From NCBI GenBank assembly GCA_964547645.1, contig CAZJOM010000003.1:1-64000 (forward strand): a stretch of 64,000 nt of DNA, written 5' to 3'. Each line of letters starts with the position of its first letter. The stretch's first letter is position 1. This document shows positions 33,568-41,808 of this stretch, piece after piece. The stretch comes from SZUA-430 sp964547645 (GTDB taxonomy: Bacteria; Pseudomonadota; Alphaproteobacteria; Micropepsales; Micropepsaceae). The notes under the pieces are model-generated. The model did not search any database and was not told the origin of the DNA. It saw only the letters and a list, made by a program, of their open reading frames with translations. Both the position numbers and the translations under genes were made by a program.

Positions 33568-34776
33568 ATGAGCGATACGAGTAGCCAGCGGGCGGCGACC
33601 GCAAGTTCTTCCGACATCGAACGCACCCTCGGTGTGGGCCGCGCGGCGAGACCGTGGTGGCGGCGCTGGTGGGTCGGCGTGCTTGGCTTTCTGGCGCTCG
33701 TGGTCGCGGCGTGGTGGGTGCTGACGCCGGCCAAGAAGACGGAATACGTCAAGGGCAAGGCGGAGGTCGCGACGATCCGATCGATCGTGACGGCGACAGG
33801 CACGTTGCAGCCGATCGACAAGGTGACGGTCGGCGCCGAAGTGTCGGGGCGGCTGGAAGAGATTCTGATCGACTTCAATAGCCCGGTGAAGAAGGGCGAG
33901 ATTATCGCCCGCATCAACACGGACGAATTGAAGGCGCGCGCGGTGCAGGCCCGGGCCAGCGTTGCACAGGCGGAAGCAAACCTCGCAAAGGCCGAGAACG
34001 ATTTGCGGCGCGCGGAAGCGTTGAAAGACAAGGGTTTCGCGTCCGGGTCCGTCTATGATGCGGCCTTGGCGGCACGCAATGCTTTGCGAGCGTCGCTGAA
34101 AACGGTCAGTGCTCAGGCCGATCAGGCGGAAGCAAATTTGGCGAAGGCGGCGATCCGCTCGCCGATCGACGGTGTGGTGCTGGATCGCAAGGTCGAGCGC
34201 GGGCAGACGGTGACCGCCGGGTTTCAGACGCCGGAGCTGTTCGTGATTGCGTCCGACCTCAAGAAGCTCGAACTCACGATCGACATCGACGAGGCCGATA
34301 TCGGCGAAGTTGCGCTTGACCAAGACGCGACGTTTACGGTCGATGCCTATCCGGCACAGACGTTTTCAGCAAAGGTCGTGGAACTGCGTAACGCGGCGCG
34401 GACGATCCAGAACGTCGTGACCTATCAGGGCGTTTTAACCGTCGACAACGACAAGGGGTTGTTGAAACCCGGCATGACCGCGACCGCGGACATCACGGTC
34501 AAAGTCGCCGAGAAAGTGATGAGCGTGCCCAACGGTGCACTGCGCTTTACCCCGGATGCCCAAACGCAGGGTATGATTCCGGTGGCGACCACGGCGCCGG
34601 TTGATCCGATCGCGGCCGGCAAGGGCGAACTTTGGGCGCTGGGGAAGGACGGCAAACCCGCGTCGCGCAAGGTAACGCTTGGCATTACCGACGGCCGGCG
34701 GACGCAGATCACCAGCACGAATGTCAAGGCGGGCGAGGAATTCGTTCTCGACATCGCCCGCACCAACGGAAAGTAG
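33568..34776 (+). CDS. MacA-like periplasmic adaptor (HlyD/RND family)
   Basis: 402 residues. One membrane anchor (WWVGVLGFLALVVAAWWVL, residues about 34-52) is followed by a periplasmic adaptor: barrel-sandwich halves TGTLQPIDKVTVGAEVSGRL and AAIRSPIDGVVLDRKVERGQ, and an alpha-helical hairpin (LKARAVQARASVAQAEANLA). A beta-barrel and membrane-proximal domain (VPNGALRFTP) complete it. It links the MacB-type transporter to an outer-membrane channel; no TolC gene is seen here. The unusual part is the Ser/Thr-rich N-terminal cytosolic tail of about 25 residues. Confidence 0.9.
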   Translation: MSDTSSQRAATASSSDIERTLGVGRAARPWWRRWWVGVLGFLALVVAAWWVLTPAKKTEYVKGKAEVATIRSIVTATGTLQPIDKVTVGAEVSGRLEEILIDFNSPVKKGEIIARINTDELKARAVQARASVAQAEANLAKAENDLRRAEALKDKGFASGSVYDAALAARNALRASLKTVSAQADQAEANLAKAAIRSPIDGVVLDRKVERGQTVTAGFQTPELFVIASDLKKLELTIDIDEADIGEVALDQDATFTVDAYPAQTFSAKVVELRNAARTIQNVVTYQGVLTVDNDKGLLKPGMTATADITVKVAEKVMSVPNGALRFTPDAQTQGMIPVATTAPVDPIAAGKGELWALGKDGKPASRKVTLGITDGRRTQITSTNVKAGEEFVLDIARTNGK

Positions 34777-34783
34777 TCCGGCG

Positions 34784-35491
34784 ATGGAGAGCGCGCCGCT
34801 CATCCGGTTCGATCGCGTCTCGAAGATCTACGGCCGCGGCGAGACGGAAGTGCGCGCGCTCGATGCGGTCAGCCTGTCGATCAACGATGGCGAGTTCGTG
34901 GCGATCATGGGGCCATCGGGTTCCGGCAAGTCGACCGCGATGAATATTCTGGGTTGTCTCGATACGCCGACAAGCGGCCGATATTTCTTCCGCGGGATCG
35001 ACGTCGGCTCTCTTACGCGGTCGCAGCGAGCGCTGCTACGGCGCAACTATATCGGTTTCGTATTTCAGGGGTTCAATCTGCTCAAGCGCACGACGGCGCG
35101 GGAGAATTTGGAACTGCCGCTCATCTATCGCGGCGAGTCCGCGAGCGCGCGGCGGGCGCAGGCATTGAAGGCGCTTCGTCTCGTCGGGCTGAGTGACCGG
35201 GCGAACCATACGTCGTCGGAGATGTCCGGCGGACAGCAGCAGCGGGTCGCGATCGCGCGGGCGTTGGTGACGGAGCCGGCGGTCATCTTCGCCGACGAAC
35301 CGACAGGCAATCTCGACTCCGCGCGCAGTCATGAGATTATGAAGCTGCTCGCCGACCTCAACAGCAATCGGCGGATCACGATCGTGCTGGTCACGCACGA
35401 GGAAGACATCGCAGCCTACGCCAAGCGGCAGATCCGCTTCCGCGACGGCAAGATCGCCTCGGACGTTTTGACCGAGAAGGGGGCCGCATGA
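34784..35491 (+). CDS. MacB-type ABC ATPase (LolD/MacB family), separate subunit
   Basis: 235 residues: IMGPSGSGKSTAMNILGCLD (residues about 45-64), FVFQGFNLLKRTTARENLEL, EMSGGQQQRVAIARALVTEP and VIFADEPTGNLDSARSHEIM, all intact and characteristic of the MacB/LolD/FtsE group, which uses a mechanotransmission cycle rather than moving substrate through the membrane. In E. coli MacB this domain is fused to the permease; here it is split. ATG 34784 lies 7 bp after the adaptor gene, and the stop overlaps the next start (ATGA). Confidence 0.93.
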   Translation: MESAPLIRFDRVSKIYGRGETEVRALDAVSLSINDGEFVAIMGPSGSGKSTAMNILGCLDTPTSGRYFFRGIDVGSLTRSQRALLRRNYIGFVFQGFNLLKRTTARENLELPLIYRGESASARRAQALKALRLVGLSDRANHTSSEMSGGQQQRVAIARALVTEPAVIFADEPTGNLDSARSHEIMKLLADLNSNRRITIVLVTHEEDIAAYAKRQIRFRDGKIASDVLTEKGAA

Positions 35492-36696
35492 TTTGGACGA
35501 CGCTGCAGCTGGCGTGGCGCGAACTGCGGGCTAACCTGCTGCGCTCGCTGCTGACGACGCTTGGCATCATCGTGGGCGTGGCGGCGGTCGTGATCGTGGT
35601 GACATTGGGCCAAGGGCTTACGGTCAAGGTGACGTCCGACATCGCCTCGATGGGGCGCAACTTGCTGTTCGTGCTGCCGTTTACGCCGCAGCGCGCCGGG
35701 CCCGCGACCCCGCAGACGCCGTTCAAGATCGACGATGCTCACGCGATCGAGCGCGAGGTTCAGGGCGTGGCCGCGGTCGCGCCCGCGGCCGTGAAGCAGA
35801 CGCAGGCGGTCTACGGATCGAACAATTGGACGATCGGGATTACGGGGACGACCAACGCGTACCTCACCGTGCGCGAGTGGGCTTTGGCGCAGGGACGGAT
35901 CTTCTCCGAGACCGAGGAGCGCGGCGGACGGGCCGTGTGCATCATCGGGTTGACGCCGCGCAAGGAACTCTTCGGGCAGCAGAACCCCATGGGGGCCTTG
36001 CTTCGCCTGGGGACGACGACGACGTGCGAGGTCATCGGTGTCTTGGCCGAGAAAGGCCAGTCCACAATGGGACAAGACCAAGACGACGTGATCTTGATGC
36101 CAATCACCGCCGTGCAGCGGCGTCTGACCGGCACCGACGACGTGCAGCAGATTCTCGTTTCGATCAGCTCCGCCGACCAGGTGAAGTCAGCTCAAGACGC
36201 GATCATGGCGCTGTTGCGCCAACGCCGCCATGTCCGCGCCGGCGAGCAGGACGATTTCTTGATCCGCGACCTGCAGTCGATCGCCAGCCTGGTGCAATCG
36301 ACGACGCAGCTGCTGACGCTGGGGCTTTCGGCGGTGGCGGCGATCAGTCTTTTGGTCGGCGGCATCGGGATTATGAATATCATGCTCGTTTCCGTGACCG
36401 AGCGGACGCGCGAGATCGGTATTCGGCTCGCGATCGGGGCGCTGGAGAGGGACGTGTTGCTGCAGTTCTTGATCGAGGCGGTGCTGCTGTCGTGTGTCGG
36501 CGGGTTGATCGGCGCAGCGATTGGGCTTGGCGGGTCGGCGGCGATCGCCTATGCGATCGGCGTGCCGTTCGTGCTCAGCCCCTGGGTCGTGGTCGTGGCC
36601 TTCGTGTTCTCAGCGGCGGTGGGGATCGTGTTCGGCTTCTTCCCCGCCCGGCGCGCTGCAGGTCTCGATCCGATTGAGGCGCTCAGGTACGAGTAG
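35488..36696 (+). CDS. MacB-type ABC permease (FtsX-like with periplasmic core domain)
   Basis: 402 residues. The first membrane helix (LRSLLTTLGIIVGVAAVVIV, residues about 17-36) is followed by a periplasmic domain of about 230 residues. Three C-terminal helices then follow: QLLTLGLSAVAAISLLVGGI, GIMNIMLVSVTERTREIGIR (the FtsX hallmark) and the last two around LIGAAIGLGG and VVVAFVFSAAVGIVFGFFPA. It ends with RRAAGLDPIEALRYE, a common MacB C-terminus. With the two upstream genes it forms a tripartite exporter for an unknown drug, peptide or lipid. Confidence 0.92.
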   Translation: MIWTTLQLAWRELRANLLRSLLTTLGIIVGVAAVVIVVTLGQGLTVKVTSDIASMGRNLLFVLPFTPQRAGPATPQTPFKIDDAHAIEREVQGVAAVAPAAVKQTQAVYGSNNWTIGITGTTNAYLTVREWALAQGRIFSETEERGGRAVCIIGLTPRKELFGQQNPMGALLRLGTTTTCEVIGVLAEKGQSTMGQDQDDVILMPITAVQRRLTGTDDVQQILVSISSADQVKSAQDAIMALLRQRRHVRAGEQDDFLIRDLQSIASLVQSTTQLLTLGLSAVAAISLLVGGIGIMNIMLVSVTERTREIGIRLAIGALERDVLLQFLIEAVLLSCVGGLIGAAIGLGGSAAIAYAIGVPFVLSPWVVVVAFVFSAAVGIVFGFFPARRAAGLDPIEALRYE

Positions 36697-36699
36697 CGC

Positions 36700-37395
36700 T
36701 CAGCCGAAAACGCTGTGCGCCACGGCGCTTTCAAGCCCAAAGTAGGTGAGCCAAACGGCGGTCACGTCGAATGCGGCGTGGGTGGCGACGAGGTACCAGA
36801 GCTTTTGCCCGTTCAGGAAGTAGATCACACTGAAGGCGAAGCCCAAGATCGTCGCGTGGATCGCGCCGAAGTAGCCTTGGCCGAAATAGTGAAGCCCGCC
36901 GAAGAAACAGCTCGCTCCGACGATCATAAGCGTGCGGGCAAAGAGTCCCTCCCCGAACGCGGCCTGCAAGCGGTTGAACATGAAACCGCGAAACACAATC
37001 TCTTCCGCCAATCCCGCGAGAATTATCATCTCGACCGTGGCTACCAGTGTCGCTTCAAGATTGCCGACATAATCGGCCAGGATCGGATTTGTCGCCGGCG
37101 CGCCGAGGTAGGGCATCACGACGGCCTTCATCAGAAGTTTGGCCGCAACGCCGGTCGCAACGCCTAGAACGAGGGTTGCGAGCCAATTTTCCGGCCGCCC
37201 GAGTCCGACCTCACGAAACGGTGTCCGGCTCAACCACAGCCAAACCAGAACGAGAAGCGCGCTTAGCGGCGGCGCGAGGAGCGTCGCGGCAATGATCAGG
37301 ACAGCCACAATCGCGCCGAACGGGCGCATTGCGCGCAGGGCGGCAGCGGTTCGCAAGTCGAAACTAGCGGGGGATTCGTTCCCGTTCGCTACCAT
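36700..37395 (-). CDS. CPBP family intramembrane metalloprotease
   Basis: 231 residues, about seven membrane helices. The CPBP (Abi) motifs are intact: AEEIVFRGFMFNRLQ (EExxxR, residues about 130-144), FFGGLHYF (motif 2 His) and THAAFDVT (motif 3). Members include CAAX prenyl endopeptidase homologues and bacteriocin self-immunity proteins; the role of this one is unknown. It converges with the macB-type gene with a 3-bp gap. Confidence 0.9.
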   Translation of the reverse strand: MVANGNESPASFDLRTAAALRAMRPFGAIVAVLIIAATLLAPPLSALLVLVWLWLSRTPFREVGLGRPENWLATLVLGVATGVAAKLLMKAVVMPYLGAPATNPILADYVGNLEATLVATVEMIILAGLAEEIVFRGFMFNRLQAAFGEGLFARTLMIVGASCFFGGLHYFGQGYFGAIHATILGFAFSVIYFLNGQKLWYLVATHAAFDVTAVWLTYFGLESAVAHSVFG

Positions 37396-37430
37396 GGCTC
37401 AGGCGTGTACCAGCCTTTGTTCCGTTCGGA

Positions 37431-38507
37431 TCAGAATTTGCCCGGCGGTTTCGGCGGGGCCGGGGGTGTTGGCGCTGCCGGGCCGGCTGCCACCGGCGGG
37501 ACAGACTGATTCAACGACTTGAAGCTGCCCGAACCCGCAATGTCTTGGTCGAGGTTGCCGGAGTAAGAGCCGACCGTCACGTCGCCGGAACCCATGATGT
37601 CAACCTTTGGGTTGACTGCATGTCCCTTGAACACGACGTCGCCCGAGCCCGCAATTTCGACAGAGAAGGGATTTGCTTGACCGGCTTCGATCTGAATCCC
37701 CCCAGATCCCATGATTTCGATGTCGACCGCGCCGTTCACTTGCGCAACCTTGATATCGCCGGCGCCCGCGACTTCCGCGTCGAACGAACCCGCGACCGGG
37801 CCCAAGACCACGTCGCCGCCACCGGCGATTTGGACTTGTGCCGTTGCCATTGACGCGGCTGAGAAATCGCCCGAGCCCGCCACTTCAAGGTCGAGTGCTT
37901 CCTTGATCGCGCCGACGTTGATGCGTCCGGCGCCTTCGATCGAAATCTTCGCGCTCTGAACGCGACCGAAACGCGCATCGACGGCGTGCGCTTCGAGTCT
38001 GAGCGGCGCGTCTAGATCGCCGCCGACGATCGAGCCGATCATTCCTTCAATCTCGTACGGCGTGCCGACTGGGGCGGTGATGCGAAGGCGCAAGTCCTGC
38101 GCTTTGCGATCCTTCCCCCACATGTTGAAAAGGTTCCAGGGGAACCAAGCTTCGTCCTCATCGGTGTCGAGGCGGATGACGAGTTCGTCACCGACACTGC
38201 GAATGTGGAACTCTTTCATCGTCTCGGGTTTGCCGGTCGCTTGCACGCGAATGGGACCCGGCTGCGGGACGGTAATGAGGTCAACCTGCGCCACCATTTT
38301 GTCGATGTGGACGCGACGGACGTTAAATGACTGATCGACAGGGCCCCCGGTTCCGGCTGCAGACGCACCGATTCCAATGAGTCCCGTGAAACCAGCGAGC
38401 GCCGGCATTTCGATGGGGCTACGGATATCGGTCAGTTGGCCGAGTGTGACGAAGCCTGCTGCGCCAGCGCCAATGCCGACGAGGCCGAGTTTGAGAAAGA
38501 GGCTCAT
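37431..38507 (-). CDS. DUF2807 (GIN domain) beta-helix protein
   Basis: 358 residues. After an N-terminal hydrophobic segment (KLGLVGIGAGAAGFVTLG), residues about 70-335 carry repeats built around the pattern (E)(I/V)xGSGDV: LEVAGSGDFSAASM, VQIAGGGDVVLG, AEVAGAGDIKV, IEIMGSGGIQIE, VEIAGSGDVVFK, VDIMGSGDVTVG and QDIAGSGSFKSL. These predict a right-handed parallel beta-helix, as in the GIN domain of autotransporter-like adhesin heads. A Pro/Ala-rich tail ends the protein. Probably exported or surface-attached. Coupled (TAATG) to the small membrane protein upstream. Confidence 0.85.
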   Translation of the reverse strand: MSLFLKLGLVGIGAGAAGFVTLGQLTDIRSPIEMPALAGFTGLIGIGASAAGTGGPVDQSFNVRRVHIDKMVAQVDLITVPQPGPIRVQATGKPETMKEFHIRSVGDELVIRLDTDEDEAWFPWNLFNMWGKDRKAQDLRLRITAPVGTPYEIEGMIGSIVGGDLDAPLRLEAHAVDARFGRVQSAKISIEGAGRINVGAIKEALDLEVAGSGDFSAASMATAQVQIAGGGDVVLGPVAGSFDAEVAGAGDIKVAQVNGAVDIEIMGSGGIQIEAGQANPFSVEIAGSGDVVFKGHAVNPKVDIMGSGDVTVGSYSGNLDQDIAGSGSFKSLNQSVPPVAAGPAAPTPPAPPKPPGKF

Positions 38508-38689
38508 TAGTTGGGTCCTGTGAACGTGACCGGGTGGCCGGCGCCGCTGATGCGCTCTTGCGCGATCGCGGTTGGGTCCGGCGTCTGGAGGTCAGCGAAG
38601 ATGATCAGGCCCGAAAGGCCCACGAGTCCGATTACAGACGCCACGGTCAGGATGGCTGCCAACGCAACTTTCGCGACAAGGCTGGTCAT
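38507..38689 (-). CDS. small membrane protein coupled to the DUF2807 gene
   Basis: 60 residues. One membrane helix (VALAAILTVASVIGLVGLSG, residues about 7-26) is followed by a short polar tail (DLQTPDPTAIAQERISGAGH). The start has a strong ribosome site (GGGGAGGACCT), and the stop overlaps the DUF2807 ATG in TAATG. A promoter lies just upstream. No family recognised; it may help export or anchor the neighbouring protein. Confidence 0.7.
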   Translation of the reverse strand: MTSLVAKVALAAILTVASVIGLVGLSGLIIFADLQTPDPTAIAQERISGAGHPVTFTGPN

Positions 38690-38726
38690 AGGTCCTCCCC
38701 ATGAGTAATCAGACTATAGTATGAAC

Positions 38727-38755
38727 TGTATAGTAGTCCTTTGGCGAGGTTTCAA
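38727..38755 (-). promoter_or_regulatory. sigma-70 promoter for the small protein/DUF2807 operon
   Basis: On the minus strand TTGAAA (38755-38750) and TATACA (38732-38727) are 17 bases apart, close to consensus. The -35 box overlaps the TGA stop (38754-38752) of the upstream gene. The inverted repeat ACTATA-N10-TATAGT (38713-38734) covers the -10 region and start site and could be an operator. Confidence 0.55.
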
Positions 38756-39171
38756 GAGGCCGTTTTGGTGAAGCCCGCTGCTGTAGCGTTTTGGCCGCGC
38801 GTGAGGTCCGTCAGCCGGGTCGCCTGGGCGGAATCCAAGTACTCCTCCAGGCGCGTGATCCGACCGCCGTTAACCTCGACGATAATGCAGGCCGGCATTT
38901 CGAAGGGGCCGCCGGCGGTTTCGGCCATGAGGATGTGCTGCTGCAGGAAGCCACCGGGAATCGCGACACGGCGTTGCACCCGGTAGCGCTTGTTCGTGAG
39001 GTTCTTACTCATCCACGAGAGGATGCGCAGATTCTCCTCGACCGTTTGGTCCTTGCGGTCATGGTTGTGCCAGATGCGTGCGTCGGGGGCGTAGATCGCA
39101 CGGACGGCTTCGATATCGCCTTTTTCGATGGCGCTGAAAAATCGTTCCGCGACTGCAAGTGCATCCGTCAT
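38752..39171 (-). CDS. NTF2-like (SnoaL/DUF4440-type) protein
   Basis: 139 residues with the cone-shaped NTF2-like fold: ALAVAERFFSAIEKGDIEAV (residues 4-23), YAPDARIWHNHDRKDQTVEE with the His-Asn-His pattern seen in SnoaL-type proteins, and CIIVEVNGGRITRLEEYLDS. These include isomerases, hydratases and binding proteins; function unknown. It is coupled (ATGA) to the response regulator gene upstream, so its level probably follows that regulator. Confidence 0.85.
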   Translation of the reverse strand: MTDALAVAERFFSAIEKGDIEAVRAIYAPDARIWHNHDRKDQTVEENLRILSWMSKNLTNKRYRVQRRVAIPGGFLQQHILMAETAGGPFEMPACIIVEVNGGRITRLEEYLDSAQATRLTDLTRGQNATAAGFTKTAS

Positions 39172-39854
39172 GGCACGAGGCGGTAGCCGCCGCTTTCCGT
39201 GACAAGGAGTTTTGCGTGCGTGGGATCGGATTCGATCTTTTGGCGCAAGCGATAGATGTGCGTTTCGAGCGTGTGCGTGGTGACGGCAGGATTGTAGCCC
39301 CAGACCTCATGCAGCAGCACTTCGCGGCCGACGACTTTATCGCCTGCACGGTAGAGGAATTTCAGGATCGAGGTTTCCTTTTCGGTCAGGCGAACCTTGC
39401 TGTTGTTGGCCCCCGTCAACAGTTTGGCGGAGGGGCGAAACGTGTAGGGGCCGATCTTGAAGACGGCATCTTCGCTTTGCGCGTGGCTGCGTAAATGCGC
39501 GCGGATGCGAGCCAGGAGCACGCTGAACTTGAAGGGCTTGGTGATGTAGTCGTTGGCGCCGGCGTCGAGACCCAAAATTTGATCGGCCTCGCCGTCGTGG
39601 CCGGTAAGCATAACGATCGGGCAGCGGATGCCGGCTTTGCGCATCAGGCGGCAAACTTCACGGCCATCTAAATCGGGCAGCCCAACGTCCAAGATGATTA
39701 AGTCCGGAAGCTCGGTTTTGGCTCGTTCCAATGCCGATGCACCGGTTGCAGCATCGACCACAATGAACTCCGGCTGCAAGGCGAGCTGTTCCTTGAGGGA
39801 TTCGCGCAGCGCATTGTCGTCATCGACGAGGAGGACGCGTCGGGGCGTGGTCAT
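39168..39854 (-). CDS. OmpR/PhoB-family response regulator, orphan
   Basis: 228 residues. The receiver domain (residues 1-125) has the acidic pair in LLVDDDNAL, the phospho-accepting Asp in LIILDVGLPDLDGREVC (about 55), the Thr in IVMLTGHD and the Lys in ITKPF. The C-terminal winged helix (about 130-228) includes VRLTEKETSILKFLYRAGDK and THTLETHIYRLRQKIESDPT. The effector part is strongly similar to a group conserved as orphan regulators in alphaproteobacteria. No histidine kinase gene is adjacent; only the NTF2-like gene is coupled downstream. Confidence 0.92.
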   Translation of the reverse strand: MTTPRRVLLVDDDNALRESLKEQLALQPEFIVVDAATGASALERAKTELPDLIILDVGLPDLDGREVCRLMRKAGIRCPIVMLTGHDGEADQILGLDAGANDYITKPFKFSVLLARIRAHLRSHAQSEDAVFKIGPYTFRPSAKLLTGANNSKVRLTEKETSILKFLYRAGDKVVGREVLLHEVWGYNPAVTTHTLETHIYRLRQKIESDPTHAKLLVTESGGYRLVP

Positions 39855-39952
39855 CGTTATTGGGCCGTCCTTGGAGGGTTGGGGCTTGGGCCGTGATTTG
39901 CGTCAGTCTCTATGTACGCTATAGCAAATCAGAGTTGGAGTGCGGGAGAGGC

Positions 39953-41128
39953 ATGAAATCGATAGCGCGCAAAGGCAAGGGCGTGCGCGCGAAAAAGGGC
40001 GCGAGGGTAAATGCACGCCCTGCCCTAGGCGCGCAAATGCAGGCTCCGGCCGTTGCGGTTGACCGGGCAGCAGCGGAGTTGCGGCGTGGACTGCCGGTGT
40101 TGGTGATGCCGTCGCGCGGCCGGGCATCACTGATCGCCGCGGCAGAGCTGGCGAGCGGCGAGGTCTTGGACGGGATGGCGAAGTGGGCCGGTTCTGCTAC
40201 GCATGTTCTTCTGACCCACCAACGCGCGGCAACGTTGAAAATTCGGCTCTACACTGCGGACTTGGTGGCGGTGTCGCTGCCAAGCGAGGGCGCGGCGCGG
40301 GCGGCCCAAGTGCTCGCCGATCCGACGCGAGACATGCGCGATCCGATGCTGGGACCGTGGCAGGCATCGCGCGAGCCCCTGTCGTCCGGCGCGAACGCGG
40401 CTGTGCGCTTGGCGAAGATCGCGACTTTGCTGCCTGCGGTGGTTGAGGTCGAGGTTGATGCGAAGACTGCCGCGCGGCTTGCACAGCGCGATGGCGTCGT
40501 GGCGGTGCGTGCGGCCGATATCGACGCGCATGAGACCGCGGTCGCATTCAAGATCGCCGCGAGGGCGCGGTTGCCGTTGGCGGGAGCCGAGGACACGCGC
40601 GTTCTGGCGTTTCGCCCGACGAATGGTGGGCGCGAGCATCTGGCGTTGATCGTGGGAGCACCGGAGCCGCCCGGGCCTGTGTTGGTGCGGCTGCACTCGG
40701 AGTGTTTGACCGGCGATCTGTTGGGCTCGCTCAAATGCGATTGCGGTGATCAGCTGCGCGGGGCGATCGCCGCGATCGGGAAGGCCGGGAACGGCATCCT
40801 GCTTTATCTCGCACAAGAGGGACGCGGGATTGGGCTGATCAACAAGCTGAAGGCCTACGAGCTGCAGGATCAGGGGTTCGATACGATTGAGGCGAACCAG
40901 CGCTTGGGCTTCGAAGCGGATGAGCGCGAGTTCGCGGCGGCAGCGGAAATGTTGAAGTATCTGGGCTTCGCGTCCGTCCGGCTGATGACGAACAATCCGG
41001 ACAAGGTGGCGGCGCTGTCGCGGCACGGGATCGAGGTCGTTGAACGCGTCGCACACAAGTTCCCGTCAAATCCGCACAACGAAGCCTATATCGCGACGAA
41101 GAAGGCGAAGGCCGGTCATTTGACCTGA
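39953..41128 (+). CDS. ribA: GTP cyclohydrolase II with an N-terminal degenerate RibB-like domain
   Basis: 391 residues. The C-terminal half (about 190-391) is RibA, which opens GTP to the first riboflavin intermediate: LHSECLTGDLLGSLKCDCGD (zinc cysteines), LYLAQEGRGIGLINKLKAYE and LMTNNPDKVAAL. The first about 185 residues resemble DHBP synthase (AAAELRRGLPVLVMPSRGRA, AAAELASGEVLDGMAKWAGS), but the acidic, metal-binding segment expected there is replaced, so this half is probably inactive. ATG 39953 has GGAGAGG upstream; TTGCGT-N16-TATAGC (39899-39926) is a plausible promoter. The stop overlaps the convergent yggS-type gene by 13 bp. Confidence 0.9.
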   Translation: MKSIARKGKGVRAKKGARVNARPALGAQMQAPAVAVDRAAAELRRGLPVLVMPSRGRASLIAAAELASGEVLDGMAKWAGSATHVLLTHQRAATLKIRLYTADLVAVSLPSEGAARAAQVLADPTRDMRDPMLGPWQASREPLSSGANAAVRLAKIATLLPAVVEVEVDAKTAARLAQRDGVVAVRAADIDAHETAVAFKIAARARLPLAGAEDTRVLAFRPTNGGREHLALIVGAPEPPGPVLVRLHSECLTGDLLGSLKCDCGDQLRGAIAAIGKAGNGILLYLAQEGRGIGLINKLKAYELQDQGFDTIEANQRLGFEADEREFAAAAEMLKYLGFASVRLMTNNPDKVAALSRHGIEVVERVAHKFPSNPHNEAYIATKKAKAGHLT

Positions 41129-41808
41129 GGCCGCGCGCCGAAGATCGCGGTGCCCACGCGGATGTGTGTGGCGCCGAGGCGGATTGCGGTTTCGTAGTCG
41201 CCACTCATGCCCATGCTGAGTTCTTTCAGCCCGGCTTCGCGCGCAAGTTTCAGCAGCAGAGCAAAGTGCGGGGCTGGCGGTTCCTCGGCTGGGGGGATGC
41301 ACATGAGGCCTGTGATCGTGAGACCGTGGGTCGTGCGGCACTTGTCGATGAAGGCGTGTGCGTCTTGCGGAGCGACGCCCGCCTTTTGCGGTTCCTCACC
41401 TGTGTTCACCTGGATGAAGAGCTTTGGTGCGCGGCCTTCGCGTTTCATTTCGGCGGCAAGTGTTTCAGCGAGACTGTCACGGTCGAGCGTGTGAATGGCA
41501 TCGAAGAGCGCGACGGCGTCGCGCGCCTTGTTCGATTGCAGCGGGCCGATGAGGTGAAGTTCGAGGTTCGGGTGCGCTGCTTTCAGAGCCGGGAACTTCG
41601 CTTTGGCTTCTTGGACGCGGTTTTCGCCAAAGACGGTTTGGCCAGCGGCAATGGCGGCTTCGATGGCGGCAGCGTCGTGGGTTTTGCTGACCGCGATGAG
41701 GCGCACGTCCGCAGCCGGCCGGTTCGCCGCGGCCGCCGCCTTGGCGATGCGCGCGTGAACGTCGCGGAGATTTGCGGCAATCATCTCGGCTAGAGTTTGA
41801 GCGGTCAT
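41116..41808 (-). CDS. YggS-type pyridoxal phosphate homeostasis protein
   Basis: 230 residues, PLP-binding TIM barrel of the YggS/PROSC family, which buffers free PLP. ADVRLIAVSKTHDAAAIEAA carries the PLP lysine (residue about 36), VFGENRVQEAKAKFP, LHLIGPLQSNKARDAV, FIQVNTGEEPQKAGV, LSMGMSGDYETAIRLGATHI and VRVGTAIFG are all family signatures. ATG 41808 gives MTAQTLAEMIAANL; ATG 41784 is also possible. The start codon overlaps the start codon of the divergent thiE-like gene in CATG, and the stop overlaps ribA. Confidence 0.92.
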   Translation of the reverse strand: MTAQTLAEMIAANLRDVHARIAKAAAAANRPAADVRLIAVSKTHDAAAIEAAIAAGQTVFGENRVQEAKAKFPALKAAHPNLELHLIGPLQSNKARDAVALFDAIHTLDRDSLAETLAAEMKREGRAPKLFIQVNTGEEPQKAGVAPQDAHAFIDKCRTTHGLTITGLMCIPPAEEPPAPHFALLLKLAREAGLKELSMGMSGDYETAIRLGATHIRVGTAIFGARPQVK

